64,000 nt of DNA from NCBI GenBank assembly GCA_029624765.1, contig JARSSO010000059.1, forward strand, positions 1 through 64,000, written 5' to 3'. This document shows, in pieces, positions 16,404-24,702 of this stretch (its first letter is position 1; every line of letters starts with the position of its first letter). Below the pieces are notes generated by a model that was not told where the DNA came from, made no database searches, and saw only the letters and a program-made list of their open reading frames with translations. This DNA comes from Candidatus Contendibacter sp. GTDB taxonomy: Bacteria; Pseudomonadota; Gammaproteobacteria; Competibacterales; Competibacteraceae. The position numbers and the translations under genes were made by a program.

Positions 16404-18160
16404 TTCTTGGCTCCTGAGTAATCACGGACACCGGGTTGCGACTTGGTGATGACGACATCAAGGTATTCGATGCGCGGCGGCTCCTTGGGATGATAGTAGG
16501 CCAGGGTGTGCTTGAGGAAGTTCTGATCATCCCGCGCGGTGAAGTCGAGCCGCTGGTGCGCCCCGCGCGATTCCTTGCGATCCCGCGCGCCGACCGCGAC
16601 CGTCTCGGCGCAGTCGAGCATCGAACCCAGCTCCAGCGCCTGCATCAGGTCGGTGTTGAAGACCTTGCTCTTGTCGGTCAGCGCCAGATTCGCGTAGCGT
16701 CCGCGCAATTCGGCAATCTTCTCACAGGCTCGTTGCAATTCTTCGCCGGTGCGGTAGATCCCGGCGTTTTCTTCCATGGTGTGCATCATCTCCTTGCGCA
16801 ACCCGGCGACGGTTTCCGTGCCCGTGTTCCGTTCGAACAGGGCGCGGATGCGGTCCTCCGACGCCTTGGCCTGGGCGGACAGCGCGGTGTCGTTGCTGGC
16901 GGACAGGCCGGATTGGAGATGTTCGATGGCGCTCATCGCCGCCCGCCGCCCGAACACCAGAAGCTCGGTCAGGGAGTTGGAACCCAGCCGGTTGGCGCCG
17001 TTGATGCTGACGCAGGCGCATTCGCCCGCCGCGAACAGGCCCGGCACCGGCGTCGCGGCCTGGATGTCGGTATGGATGCCACCCATGCAGTAGTGCACCA
17101 CCGGACGGATCGGGATCGGTTCCTTGACCGGGTCCATGCCCAGATAGCTGATGCACAGATCGCGCACCAGCGGCAGGCGTTCGTTGATCTTTTTCTCGCC
17201 CAGATGGCGCATGTCCAGCAACACGCACTCGCCCCAGGGCGTCGAAACCGTATTGCCCTTGCGTTGCTCGTGCCAGAACGATTGGCTCAGCCGGTCGCGC
17301 GGGCCCAGCTCCATCGTCTTGAGCACCGGCTGACCCACCGGAGTTTCCGGTCCCATGCCGTAATCCTGCAAGTAGCGGCGCCCGTCCTTGTTGACCAGAA
17401 TGCCGCCCTCGCCGCGACAGCCTTCCGTCAGCAGAATGCCGTTGTTCGGCAGGCCGGTAGGATGGTACTGAACGAACTCCATGTCCTTGAGCGGCACCCC
17501 GGCGCGATAGGCCAGGGCCATGCCGTCGCCGGTCTTGATCGCGCCGTTGGTGGTGAACGGAAACATCTTGCCGGCGCCACCGGCGGCGATGATGACGGAC
17601 TTGGCCTGGAACTGCTTGATCTCGCCGCTGCGGATTTCCAGCGCGGTGAGACCCTGACAGCGCCCGTCGTCCACCAGCAAGTCGATGGCGTAATACTCGT
17701 CGAAGCGTTGGATGCTCGGATACTTGAGCGAGGTTTGAAACAGGGTGTGGAGGATGTGGAAACCGGACTTGTCGGCGGCGAACCAGGTGCGCTTGATCTT
17801 CATCCCGCCGAACGGCCGCACCGCCACCGAGCCGTCCGGCTCGCGGCTCCAGGGGCAGCCCCAGTGCTCCAGTTGCATCAACTCCTTGGGCGCCTCGTTG
17901 ATGAAGTATTCGACCGCGTTCTGGTCGCACAGCCAGTCGCCGCCGCCGACGGTGTCGTTGAAGTGCAGGTCGAGGCTATCGTCGGACTTGATGACGCCGG
18001 CGGCGCCGCCTTCGGCCGCGCAGGTATGGCTGCGCATCGGATAGACTTTTGAAATCAATGCAATGCGTAGCTTTGGATCGGCTTCGGCGAGCGCGATGGC
18101 GGCGCGCAGCCCCGCCCCTCCCGCGCCCACGATGGCAACGTCGGTTTTGATGATCTCCAT
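16400..18160 (-). CDS. frdA: Fumarate reductase flavoprotein subunit
   Basis: 586 residues, the catalytic subunit that reduces fumarate to succinate. The dinucleotide motif AIVGAGGAGLRAAIA, the covalent-FAD region RSHTCAAEGG (His about 45), VQYHPTGL, LTEGCRGEGG, the active-site GPRDRLSQSF segment and ANRLGSNSL are all intact. It is far closer to FrdA than to SdhA: KVYPMRSHT, WFAADKSGFH and YLQDYGMGPETP are near-identical to E. coli FrdA. GAGGAG lies 8 bases before the ATG. First gene of frdABCD, divergent from the phosphopantetheinyl transferase gene. Confidence 0.96.
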   Translation of the reverse strand: MEIIKTDVAIVGAGGAGLRAAIALAEADPKLRIALISKVYPMRSHTCAAEGGAAGVIKSDDSLDLHFNDTVGGGDWLCDQNAVEYFINEAPKELMQLEHWGCPWSREPDGSVAVRPFGGMKIKRTWFAADKSGFHILHTLFQTSLKYPSIQRFDEYYAIDLLVDDGRCQGLTALEIRSGEIKQFQAKSVIIAAGGAGKMFPFTTNGAIKTGDGMALAYRAGVPLKDMEFVQYHPTGLPNNGILLTEGCRGEGGILVNKDGRRYLQDYGMGPETPVGQPVLKTMELGPRDRLSQSFWHEQRKGNTVSTPWGECVLLDMRHLGEKKINERLPLVRDLCISYLGMDPVKEPIPIRPVVHYCMGGIHTDIQAATPVPGLFAAGECACVSINGANRLGSNSLTELLVFGRRAAMSAIEHLQSGLSASNDTALSAQAKASEDRIRALFERNTGTETVAGLRKEMMHTMEENAGIYRTGEELQRACEKIAELRGRYANLALTDKSKVFNTDLMQALELGSMLDCAETVAVGARDRKESRGAHQRLDFTARDDQNFLKHTLAYYHPKEPPRIEYLDVVITKSQPGVRDYSGAKK

Positions 18161-18222
18161 ACTTCGGCTCCTCGGCGTGATGCCCGTCGGATGGTTGAGG
18201 ATTGCGTGGGTAAAGGCTATCG

Positions 18223-18238
18223 GGTTGACGGATCAACC
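18223..18238. promoter_or_regulatory. Inverted repeat upstream of frdA, possible operator
   Basis: GGTTGA (18223-18228) and TCAACC (18233-18238) form a perfect inverted repeat with a CGGA spacer, 63 bases upstream of the frdA start. The inner TTGA...TCAA resembles an FNR half-site pair, but the spacing is 4 bases instead of 6, so a normal FNR site is not supported. It may be bound by another regulator or be coincidental. Confidence 0.3.
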
Positions 18239-18401
18239 GGTTTCCAGCCCATCGGGGATCAGGGATGATCGATAGCGCATGGAGGACCGGGAAACGGTGG
18301 TTGGCTTGGATGGCGTGGCATGTGCTTGGGATCGGCGGAGTCGCGCGGTTTCGAGCAACCTGAAATGGAACTATAGGATATATTCAACCCGATTATAGAA
18401 A

Positions 18402-19208
18402 ATGTTCAACCCGGCTGAGCCTGGGACTTTTGTCCCTTGGCGCCACACATTAAAAAGCCAAATGACGACCATGGCGCAAGAAATCGGTTTTCATAAAGCT
18501 TCTAGCCATCCCGAACTGGCGGCCGACGAGGTTCACTTGTGGTTGGCGACGCTGGACCGGCCACCGCTACCGTTGCCTGCTCTGGCGGCCACGTTGACGG
18601 TCGACGAGCGGGAACGGGCGGCGCGGTTTCGCTTTTCCGAGCACCGGGACCGCTTTATCGCCGGACGCGGCTTGTTGCGGGAGTTGCTGGGTCGTTATCT
18701 GGATCGGTCAGCGGCAGCGCTGCGCATCGAACCGGGCGCGCACGGCAAGCCGGCATTGGCCGGCGCGGACATTGGAGCCGAATTACATTTCAATCTTTCG
18801 CACAGTAGCGACCGGGTACTATATGCCGTGGCCCACCGCGAGGTCGGCGTCGATTTGGAACGGCTGGATCGAAGCGTGAACCATGCCGCGATCATCGAAA
18901 GAGTGTGCGCGCCGCGCGAGTGGGCAGCGTTCCGGGCATTGCCGGCCGAACGGCTTCAGTCCGCGTTTTTCGCCTGCTGGACCCGCAAGGAAGCCATCGC
19001 CAAGGCGCTTGGCGGCGGTTTGGCCAGTGGCTTGCGAACCTTTGAGGTATGTTGCCGCCCGGACGTCGATCCGGACAAGCGCGCGAGTGTGCGGGATGGA
19101 CAGGGACGCGAATGGAGCGTATTGAACCTGGAGCCGGAATCCGGCTGGATCGGGGCGCTGGCGGCCATGGACGCGGATTGGCGGTGGCGGGGCTGGCGCT
19201 GGGCTTGA
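18402..19208 (+). CDS. 4'-phosphopantetheinyl transferase (Sfp type)
   Basis: Transfers the phosphopantetheine arm of CoA to carrier proteins. Motifs of the Sfp/HetI group are present: FNLSHS, VGVDLERL (metal-binding Asp/Glu) and the WTRKEAIAKALGGGL helix. Up to 268 residues, but no ribosome-binding site precedes the first ATG; starts at 18462 or 18471 would remove a poorly conserved N-terminus and look equally likely. No polyketide or peptide synthetase genes are in the window, so its client is elsewhere, or it is the cell's general AcpS substitute. Confidence 0.85.
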   Translation: MFNPAEPGTFVPWRHTLKSQMTTMAQEIGFHKASSHPELAADEVHLWLATLDRPPLPLPALAATLTVDERERAARFRFSEHRDRFIAGRGLLRELLGRYLDRSAAALRIEPGAHGKPALAGADIGAELHFNLSHSSDRVLYAVAHREVGVDLERLDRSVNHAAIIERVCAPREWAAFRALPAERLQSAFFACWTRKEAIAKALGGGLASGLRTFEVCCRPDVDPDKRASVRDGQGREWSVLNLEPESGWIGALAAMDADWRWRGWRWA

Positions 19209-19247
19209 TTTTCAGAGGCGTGGCGATAGTAACCAGGGTAACGATAT

Positions 19248-19931
19248 ATGCAACCGAGCTTCTGGCACGAACGCTGGGAACGGGCTGAAATCGGCTTTCA
19301 CCAACACGACGTCAACGTTCATCTCAAACGGTTCTGGGATCGTCTGGAATCGCCCGCCGGTCAGCGGGTGTTTGTCCCGCTGTGCGGCAAAAGCCTCGAC
19401 CTGTTGTGGCTGGCGGGGGAAGGTCATCCCGTGACCGGCGTGGAACTGAGCCCACTGGCGGTCGAGGCCTTTTTCGCCGAGAACGAGCTGTCACCATGTC
19501 GTGGGCGGGACGGGGCGTTCGAGGTTTGGGAGGTCGACGAGGTCCGTATTTTGCTCGGCGATTTTTTTGCCCTGGAGCCGCGCCACGTCGCCGATTGCGC
19601 CGGGGTTTACGACCGCGCCGCGCTGATCGCGTTGCCGCCGGCGATGCGCGAACGCTATGCCCGCCATCTCGACGCGATTTTGCCACCCAAAACGCGGATG
19701 CTGCTGGTCACCATGGAATACGACCAGTCGGTGTCGCCGGGACCGCCGTTCGCGGTCGACGAGGCGGAGGTGCGGGCGTTGTACGAAGCGACCCACGAGG
19801 TCGAATTGCTTCATACCCGCGACGCTCTGGCCGGGGAATCGCGCTGGCGAGAGCGAGGTTTGACCTGGCTGCTGGAAAAAGTGTATCGACTGACGCATCG
19901 GCTGGATGCGCCGCCGACGACCGGGCACTGA
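19248..19931 (+). CDS. tpm: Thiopurine S-methyltransferase family protein
   Basis: 227 residues starting MQPSFWHERWERAEIGFHQ, with VFVPLCGKSLDLLWLA and GVELSPLAVEAFF forming the SAM-binding half. This is the bacterial Tpm signature and length. Bacterial Tpm enzymes methylate selenite, tellurite or thiopurines, so a role in metalloid handling is possible. It starts 39 bases after the phosphopantetheinyl transferase gene and precedes an MFS carrier by 9 bases, so the three may be co-transcribed. Confidence 0.92.
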   Translation: MQPSFWHERWERAEIGFHQHDVNVHLKRFWDRLESPAGQRVFVPLCGKSLDLLWLAGEGHPVTGVELSPLAVEAFFAENELSPCRGRDGAFEVWEVDEVRILLGDFFALEPRHVADCAGVYDRAALIALPPAMRERYARHLDAILPPKTRMLLVTMEYDQSVSPGPPFAVDEAEVRALYEATHEVELLHTRDALAGESRWRERGLTWLLEKVYRLTHRLDAPPTTGH

Positions 19932-19940
19932 GCCGGTCCC

Positions 19941-21179
19941 ATGTCCAATCCAACGCGCTCCCAAAAATTGCCGCCGGCGCTGCTGCTACGCATCCTCCTG
20001 CCCTTTGCCGCCGGCTATTTCCTGTCCTATCTCTACCGCACCATCAACGCGGTACTGTCACCCTATCTCGCCACGGAACTGCGGCTGGATGCCACCGATC
20101 TTGGCTTGTTGACCAGCGTCTATTTCCTGACCTTTGGCGCGTTCCAACTGCCGCTGGGCATGTTGCTGGATCGATTCGGACCACGGCGGGTGGAAGCGAC
20201 GCTGCTCCTGTTCGCGGCGGCGGGAGCCGGTTTGTTCGCGATCAGCCACGGCTTGACCGAACTGGCCATCGGCCGGGGCCTGATCGGATTGGGCGTGTCG
20301 GCCTGCCTGATGGCCAGTTTCAAGGCGTTCGTCCTGTGGTTTCCCGCCGCGCGCCTGCCCGCCGTCAATGGCTGGGTGATGGCGGCGGGTGGATTGGGCG
20401 CGCTGGCGGCCACCGCGCCGGTGGAAGCGATCCTGCCCCTGCTAGGCTGGCGGGGCGTCTTCGCCAGCCTGGCCACCCTGACGGTCGCGGTCGCGGTCGC
20501 CCTGTGGCTGACCGTGCCGGAGCAGGGTCATCATGCGCCGACGAGCGGCTGGCGCGAACAATGGCGCGGGGTGGCGGAGATTTTCAGCAGCCCGGTGTTC
20601 TGGCGGATCGCGCCGAGCAGCGCGGTGTCGCAGGCGGCGTTCATGGCGATTCTGGGGCTGTGGGCCGGTCCGTGGTTGCGCGACGTGACGGGGTTGGATA
20701 AAACCACTGCCGCCAATAGCCTGTTCTGGGCGGCGGCGGCGATGGTGGCGGGATTTCTCGGCATGGGCCAGGTGACCTATCGCCTGTCGCGGCACGGCAT
20801 TCCGCCGCTGGTGGTGGCGACGAGCGGCATGGCGCTGTTCATGCTGGTCCAACTGGCGTTGCTGCTGAAGCTGGAACCGTCGTGGTCGCTGTGGGTGCTG
20901 TTCGGATTTCTGGGCACCGCCGGAACGCTGAACTACGCCATCCTGACCCAGGCGTTTCCAGCGGCGCTGGCGGGTCGGGTGAACACCGCTCTAAATTTGC
21001 TGCTGTTCGCGGTGGCGTTCACCGGCCAGTGGGGCATGGGCGCAATCATCAACCGCTGGCCGGCGGCGGGCGGGGGGTACGCGGAGTCCGGCTATCGACT
21101 GGCGTTCGGACTGGCGCTGGTCGGGCAGTTGCTGACGTGGTTGTGGCTGCTGCCCAGTTTACGCCGACGATCGGCTTGA
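19941..21179 (+). CDS. MFS transporter
   Basis: 412 residues with about twelve transmembrane helices. The A-like loop GMLLDRFGPRRVE between helices 2 and 3 is the Major Facilitator signature, and the N-terminal FLSYLYRTINAVLSPYL resembles nitrate/sugar-phosphate-type carriers of the NNP/ACS neighbourhood. Substrate cannot be assigned. It closely follows tpm, so export or import of a methylated or toxic compound is conceivable. The stop lies 5 bases from the end of the convergent DprE2-like gene. Confidence 0.8.
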   Translation: MSNPTRSQKLPPALLLRILLPFAAGYFLSYLYRTINAVLSPYLATELRLDATDLGLLTSVYFLTFGAFQLPLGMLLDRFGPRRVEATLLLFAAAGAGLFAISHGLTELAIGRGLIGLGVSACLMASFKAFVLWFPAARLPAVNGWVMAAGGLGALAATAPVEAILPLLGWRGVFASLATLTVAVAVALWLTVPEQGHHAPTSGWREQWRGVAEIFSSPVFWRIAPSSAVSQAAFMAILGLWAGPWLRDVTGLDKTTAANSLFWAAAAMVAGFLGMGQVTYRLSRHGIPPLVVATSGMALFMLVQLALLLKLEPSWSLWVLFGFLGTAGTLNYAILTQAFPAALAGRVNTALNLLLFAVAFTGQWGMGAIINRWPAAGGGYAESGYRLAFGLALVGQLLTWLWLLPSLRRRSA

Positions 21180-21184
21180 TCCGG

Positions 21185-21925
21185 TCAGAGTTTCAGCCGT
21201 TTGAACAGCCGTTCCGGGATATGCAGGATCACCCGCATGATCCAGCGCCAGAACCAGGGTAGATAGACCTCGTCGCGGCCACGTTCGACGGCGGCGACGA
21301 TGCCTTGGGCGATCCGGTCGGGTTGCGCCCACAACAGGCCCTTCTTCTCGAACGCGGCGGTCATCGGCGTGTCCACGAACCCCGGCTTGATCGTAATGAC
21401 CTGAACGCCCTTGCCGCTGAGCCGGTTGCGTAGCCCTTGCAGGAACAGGCCAACCATGCCCTTGGCCGCGCCATAGACGTAGTTGCTCTGCCGGCCCCGG
21501 TCGCCGGCCACCGAACCGATGACAATCAAGGTTCCGCGCCCGCGCCGCTCGAACGCATTGGCCAGCAGGGTCGCCAGGCTGATTACGCTCAGCGCGTTGG
21601 TGTGAATCGCCGCCAGGGTTTTCTCGACCGATTGCTGGCAGGCATTCTGGTCGGGCAGCGTTCCGTGGGCGATCAACGCCACGTCGATGCCGCCGAGGGC
21701 TTGTTCGGCCCGCTCCAGCAGGGCCGGGTGCTGCTCCAGGTGGTCGAGGTCCAGGCTTTCACTCACGACCGGCTGACCGGAGCGGATTTCCAGATCGCGG
21801 GCGATGGCGGCAAGCCGTTCGGCATTGCGCCCGACCAGGTGGAAGCGGGCGCCGCCAGCGGCGAAACGGCGGGCGGTCGCTTCCGCGATGGCGGAAGTGG
21901 CGCCGATGATCAAGATGTTGCGCAT
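21185..21925 (-). CDS. SDR oxidoreductase, DprE2-like
   Basis: 246-residue short-chain dehydrogenase. The NAD(P)-binding turn reads GATSAIAEATAR, and the catalytic residues are in VIGSVAGDRGRQSNYVYGAAK (Ser, Tyr, Lys). GATSAIAEATARRFA and KGVQVITIKPGFVDTPMT match DprE2, which reduces the 2-keto intermediate of decaprenyl-phosphoryl-ribose epimerisation. The neighbouring DprE1-like and UbiA-like genes on the same strand support this role. Last gene of the three. Confidence 0.82.
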   Translation of the reverse strand: MRNILIIGATSAIAEATARRFAAGGARFHLVGRNAERLAAIARDLEIRSGQPVVSESLDLDHLEQHPALLERAEQALGGIDVALIAHGTLPDQNACQQSVEKTLAAIHTNALSVISLATLLANAFERRGRGTLIVIGSVAGDRGRQSNYVYGAAKGMVGLFLQGLRNRLSGKGVQVITIKPGFVDTPMTAAFEKKGLLWAQPDRIAQGIVAAVERGRDEVYLPWFWRWIMRVILHIPERLFKRLKL

Positions 21926-21952
21926 GTTGTCGGCCTTGCATTGAAAGGTTGG

Positions 21953-23275
21953 TCAATTCCCCATCACCCGCCGCCAGAAGCTGGAGGAAAACCGGGGATC
22001 GATGAAGCGGCTGAACTCCGCCCATCGCGGGAAATACCGGCGGAAACTGTCGCCGCTCATCCGGGCGTCCTTGGCCGGATAGACCGCGCCGCCGGCCTGT
22101 CGGGTCACTTCGTCAAGGCTTTCCAGCAGCGCGAACGTTCTGGCTCCAAGATTGGGAAAATCCAGCGCCAGGGTGAAGCCGGGTCGAGGGAAGGATAACA
22201 AGCCGCCCGAAGTCTGGTCGCCGAAACGCTTGAGCACCGCCAGCATGGAACCCTGACCGCTGGCGGCGATGCGGGCCAGCATTTCCCGCAGGGCTTCGCG
22301 GGCGGCGGCGGGCGGAATGACGCACTGATACTGGAAAAAACCCCGTCGTCCGTATAGCCGGTTCCATTCCAGCAGGTTGTCCAGCGGGTAGAAGAACGGT
22401 TGATAGGGCGTCAGTCCGCGCGCCGGGCGCGGCAGATGGTAGTAAAGCCGATTGAACCAGCGCACGCTGAGGTTGTTGACCAGCGAGACCGGCGGCACGA
22501 ACGGCACGGTCAACGCCCGGCGTTCCGGCGGCGGTGGTTTCATCAGGCCGGGCGGCGCGTGCATTCCCGCCATGTAAATACCCCGGCCCAGCGCCCGACC
22601 ACGGGCGGCACAGTCAATCCAGGACACGGTATAGGGATAGCGCGCCTCGTAGTCGGCATTGAGCGCGAGGAACTGGTCCAGGTTGGCGAAGCGCCTGTTC
22701 TCGGCCACGATCCAGGGATTGGCGATGCGTTGCAACTGGATTTCGACCCAGGTGATGAGTCCGGTCAGCCCCAAACCGCCGACCGTGGCCCGGAACCAGT
22801 CGGCATTGCGCTCTGGGGTACAGGTCAGGCGCTCGCCATCGGAACGCAGCAACTCGAAGGCGCGCGTGTGACAGCCGAAGCTGCCGGCGAGGTGGTGGTT
22901 CTTGCCGTGTACGTCATTGGCGATGGCTCCGCCCAGGGTGACAAACTGGGTGCCGGGGGTGACCGACAGGAACCAGCCCCGCGGTACGATCAACGCCAGA
23001 ATATCCGCCAGCAGCACGCCGGCCTCCGCCCGCAAGATGCCGGTTGCCGGATCGAAGGCGATGAAACGATCCAATCCCCGCGTCAGCAACAGCGCGCCAC
23101 CGTCGTTCAGGCAGACATCGCCGTAGCTTCGGCCGTTGCCGAACGGCAGGCAGGATTGCGGTTCCGCTGGCAGGGCGAGGGTTTGAATGTCGCGGCAAGG
23201 CAAAATCTGGCGCGGCCTGGAGGGCGGGTAACGGCCCCAACTGCCCGGCGCGGTGGTGGACATGGTGATGCTCAC
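21953..23275 (-). CDS. FAD-linked oxidase, DprE1-like (polyprenyl-phosphoryl-ribose 2'-oxidase)
   Basis: 440 residues of the VAO/BBE flavoprotein family. GGAIANDVHGKNHHLAGSFG is the FAD-binding block of DprE1, and FFYPLDNLLEWNRLYG, QYQCVIP and the active-site lysine in YPAKDARM also match. The cysteine targeted by benzothiazinones in M. tuberculosis DprE1 (Cys387, in ICVDFP) is alanine here (LALDFP). With the DprE2-like partner it would epimerise a ribosyl to an arabinosyl lipid phosphate. Its start overlaps the UbiA gene stop by four bases. Confidence 0.87.
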   Translation of the reverse strand: MSITMSTTAPGSWGRYPPSRPRQILPCRDIQTLALPAEPQSCLPFGNGRSYGDVCLNDGGALLLTRGLDRFIAFDPATGILRAEAGVLLADILALIVPRGWFLSVTPGTQFVTLGGAIANDVHGKNHHLAGSFGCHTRAFELLRSDGERLTCTPERNADWFRATVGGLGLTGLITWVEIQLQRIANPWIVAENRRFANLDQFLALNADYEARYPYTVSWIDCAARGRALGRGIYMAGMHAPPGLMKPPPPERRALTVPFVPPVSLVNNLSVRWFNRLYYHLPRPARGLTPYQPFFYPLDNLLEWNRLYGRRGFFQYQCVIPPAAAREALREMLARIAASGQGSMLAVLKRFGDQTSGGLLSFPRPGFTLALDFPNLGARTFALLESLDEVTRQAGGAVYPAKDARMSGDSFRRYFPRWAEFSRFIDPRFSSSFWRRVMGN

Positions 23276-24702
23276 TTGGGCATCGCGCCCAAGAGAATGA
23301 GCGCGCAGGCCAGCAACACGTAACGGCTGTGGGTATCGGTCAGGGCGAAGATGATCGGGTCGTCGTGCATCTCGCCGCGATGGGTAATCAGCCAGACCCG
23401 GCTGATCCAGTACAGCAGCACCGGGCAGAGCAGCCAGATCACCATCGGCTGACCGTACAGCGCGCGGCTGGTTTCGCTGTTGATGTACAGCGCCAGCACC
23501 AGCACCGCCAGGTAGCCGGCGGCCCCCCCAAGATTTTGCAGGAGAGCCAGATCATCCACATGGTAACCCCGCCCGCTGGCGTTAAGATCGCCCTGCTCGC
23601 GCAGGGTCCACAGTTCGGCGTAACGCTTGACCAGCGCCAGGCTCAGGAACAGGAACATCGAAAACGCCAGCAGCCAGAACGAGGGTTCGATGTTCGCCGC
23701 CGCCGCGCCAGCGATGATCCGCAGGGTGTACAGCCCGGCCAGCACCACGACATCGAGCATCAGGGTGCGCTTGAGCCGCAGCGAATAGGCGAGGGTGAAA
23801 AGGTAGTAGGTCGCCAGCACGGCGCTGAACCAGGGCGGATTGATGGGCAGGCTCAGGCCAAAGGCGGCGATCAGCAGTAGTGGAATAGCGGCGGTGCCTT
23901 GGCCGATGGGGAGTTGACCAGCGGCGAAGGGGCGGCGGCATTTGCGCGGATGGCGGCGGTCGGCGCTCAGGTCCAGCAGGTCGTTGAGCAGGTAGACGCT
24001 GGAAGCGCACAGCCCGAAGCTGAGAAAGGCCAGCAGCGCCAGCAGCAGCGTGTCGGGCTGATTCCAGACGTGGCCGGCGACCAGTGGCACGAAGATCAGC
24101 ACGTTCTTGAGCCACTGATGCAGGCGCAGCGCCCTGCTCCAGGATCGCCATGACGCTGTGTCTGGTGCGAAAACCCGCTCCACCTCGCAGACCGCGCGGG
24201 CCTGGTCGGCCAGTTGCGGCTTGGCGTTGACCACCAGGGCGCGACGGGCGTGGCCCCAGACGGCCAGGTCCAAGGCGGCGTTGCCGGCGTAGTCGAAGCC
24301 GCCCTCGCCGTAACGTTCCACCAGAGTTTCGGCCTTGCGCGGGCCGGCCAGATTGTGGTCGCCGTCGGTCGCCAGCACCTCGCCGAACAGGCCGAGATGC
24401 GCCGCGATCGGGTCGGCAAATTTACGATGCGAGGCGGTCACCAGCACCAGCGGTCGTCCCGCCGCTTTCTGCTCGTGGAGAAAGGCCAGCAGTTCCCGGT
24501 TGTAGGGCAGGGTGGCAATGTCCGGTTCCACCCGCGCGGCGATCTCCGCCTTGAGCCGGGCCTTGCCTTGCGCCAGCCAGCGCGGCCAGTGTCGCACCGA
24601 GAGCGGCGCCTGTTTGAATTGGGCGAACGCGGCCTCCAGCAGCAGGTCGGAATTAAGCAGGGTGCCGTCGAGATCGACGCAGAGGGGAATGGAATTTGTC
24701 AT
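23272..24702 (-). CDS. HAD phosphatase / UbiA prenyltransferase fusion (DPPR-synthase-like)
   Basis: 476 residues. The N-terminal half (about 1-195) is a HAD-superfamily phosphatase domain with the nucleophile motif CVDLDGTLLNS and VLVTASHRK. The C-terminal half (about 200-476) is a UbiA-family membrane prenyltransferase with roughly nine helices, the first Asp motif NDLLDLSADRRHP and a second around YSLRLKRTLMLD. Rv3806c-type members attach phosphoribose to polyprenyl phosphate; the fused HAD domain could remove the 5-phosphate. The frame extends to 24753, but the family start is MTNSIPLCVDLDGT at 24702. First gene of the three-gene set. Confidence 0.85.
   Translation of the reverse strand: MTNSIPLCVDLDGTLLNSDLLLEAAFAQFKQAPLSVRHWPRWLAQGKARLKAEIAARVEPDIATLPYNRELLAFLHEQKAAGRPLVLVTASHRKFADPIAAHLGLFGEVLATDGDHNLAGPRKAETLVERYGEGGFDYAGNAALDLAVWGHARRALVVNAKPQLADQARAVCEVERVFAPDTASWRSWSRALRLHQWLKNVLIFVPLVAGHVWNQPDTLLLALLAFLSFGLCASSVYLLNDLLDLSADRRHPRKCRRPFAAGQLPIGQGTAAIPLLLIAAFGLSLPINPPWFSAVLATYYLFTLAYSLRLKRTLMLDVVVLAGLYTLRIIAGAAAANIEPSFWLLAFSMFLFLSLALVKRYAELWTLREQGDLNASGRGYHVDDLALLQNLGGAAGYLAVLVLALYINSETSRALYGQPMVIWLLCPVLLYWISRVWLITHRGEMHDDPIIFALTDTHSRYVLLACALILLGAMPK

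Noticed and set aside
16436..18052. 538-codon plus-strand ORF inside frdA
   Set aside because: Long antisense frame caused by GC-rich codon bias; FrdA on the minus strand has complete family motifs.
18223..18238. Canonical FNR box upstream of frdA
   Set aside because: FNR needs TTGAT-N4-ATCAA (six bases between TTGA and TCAA). Here only four bases separate them.
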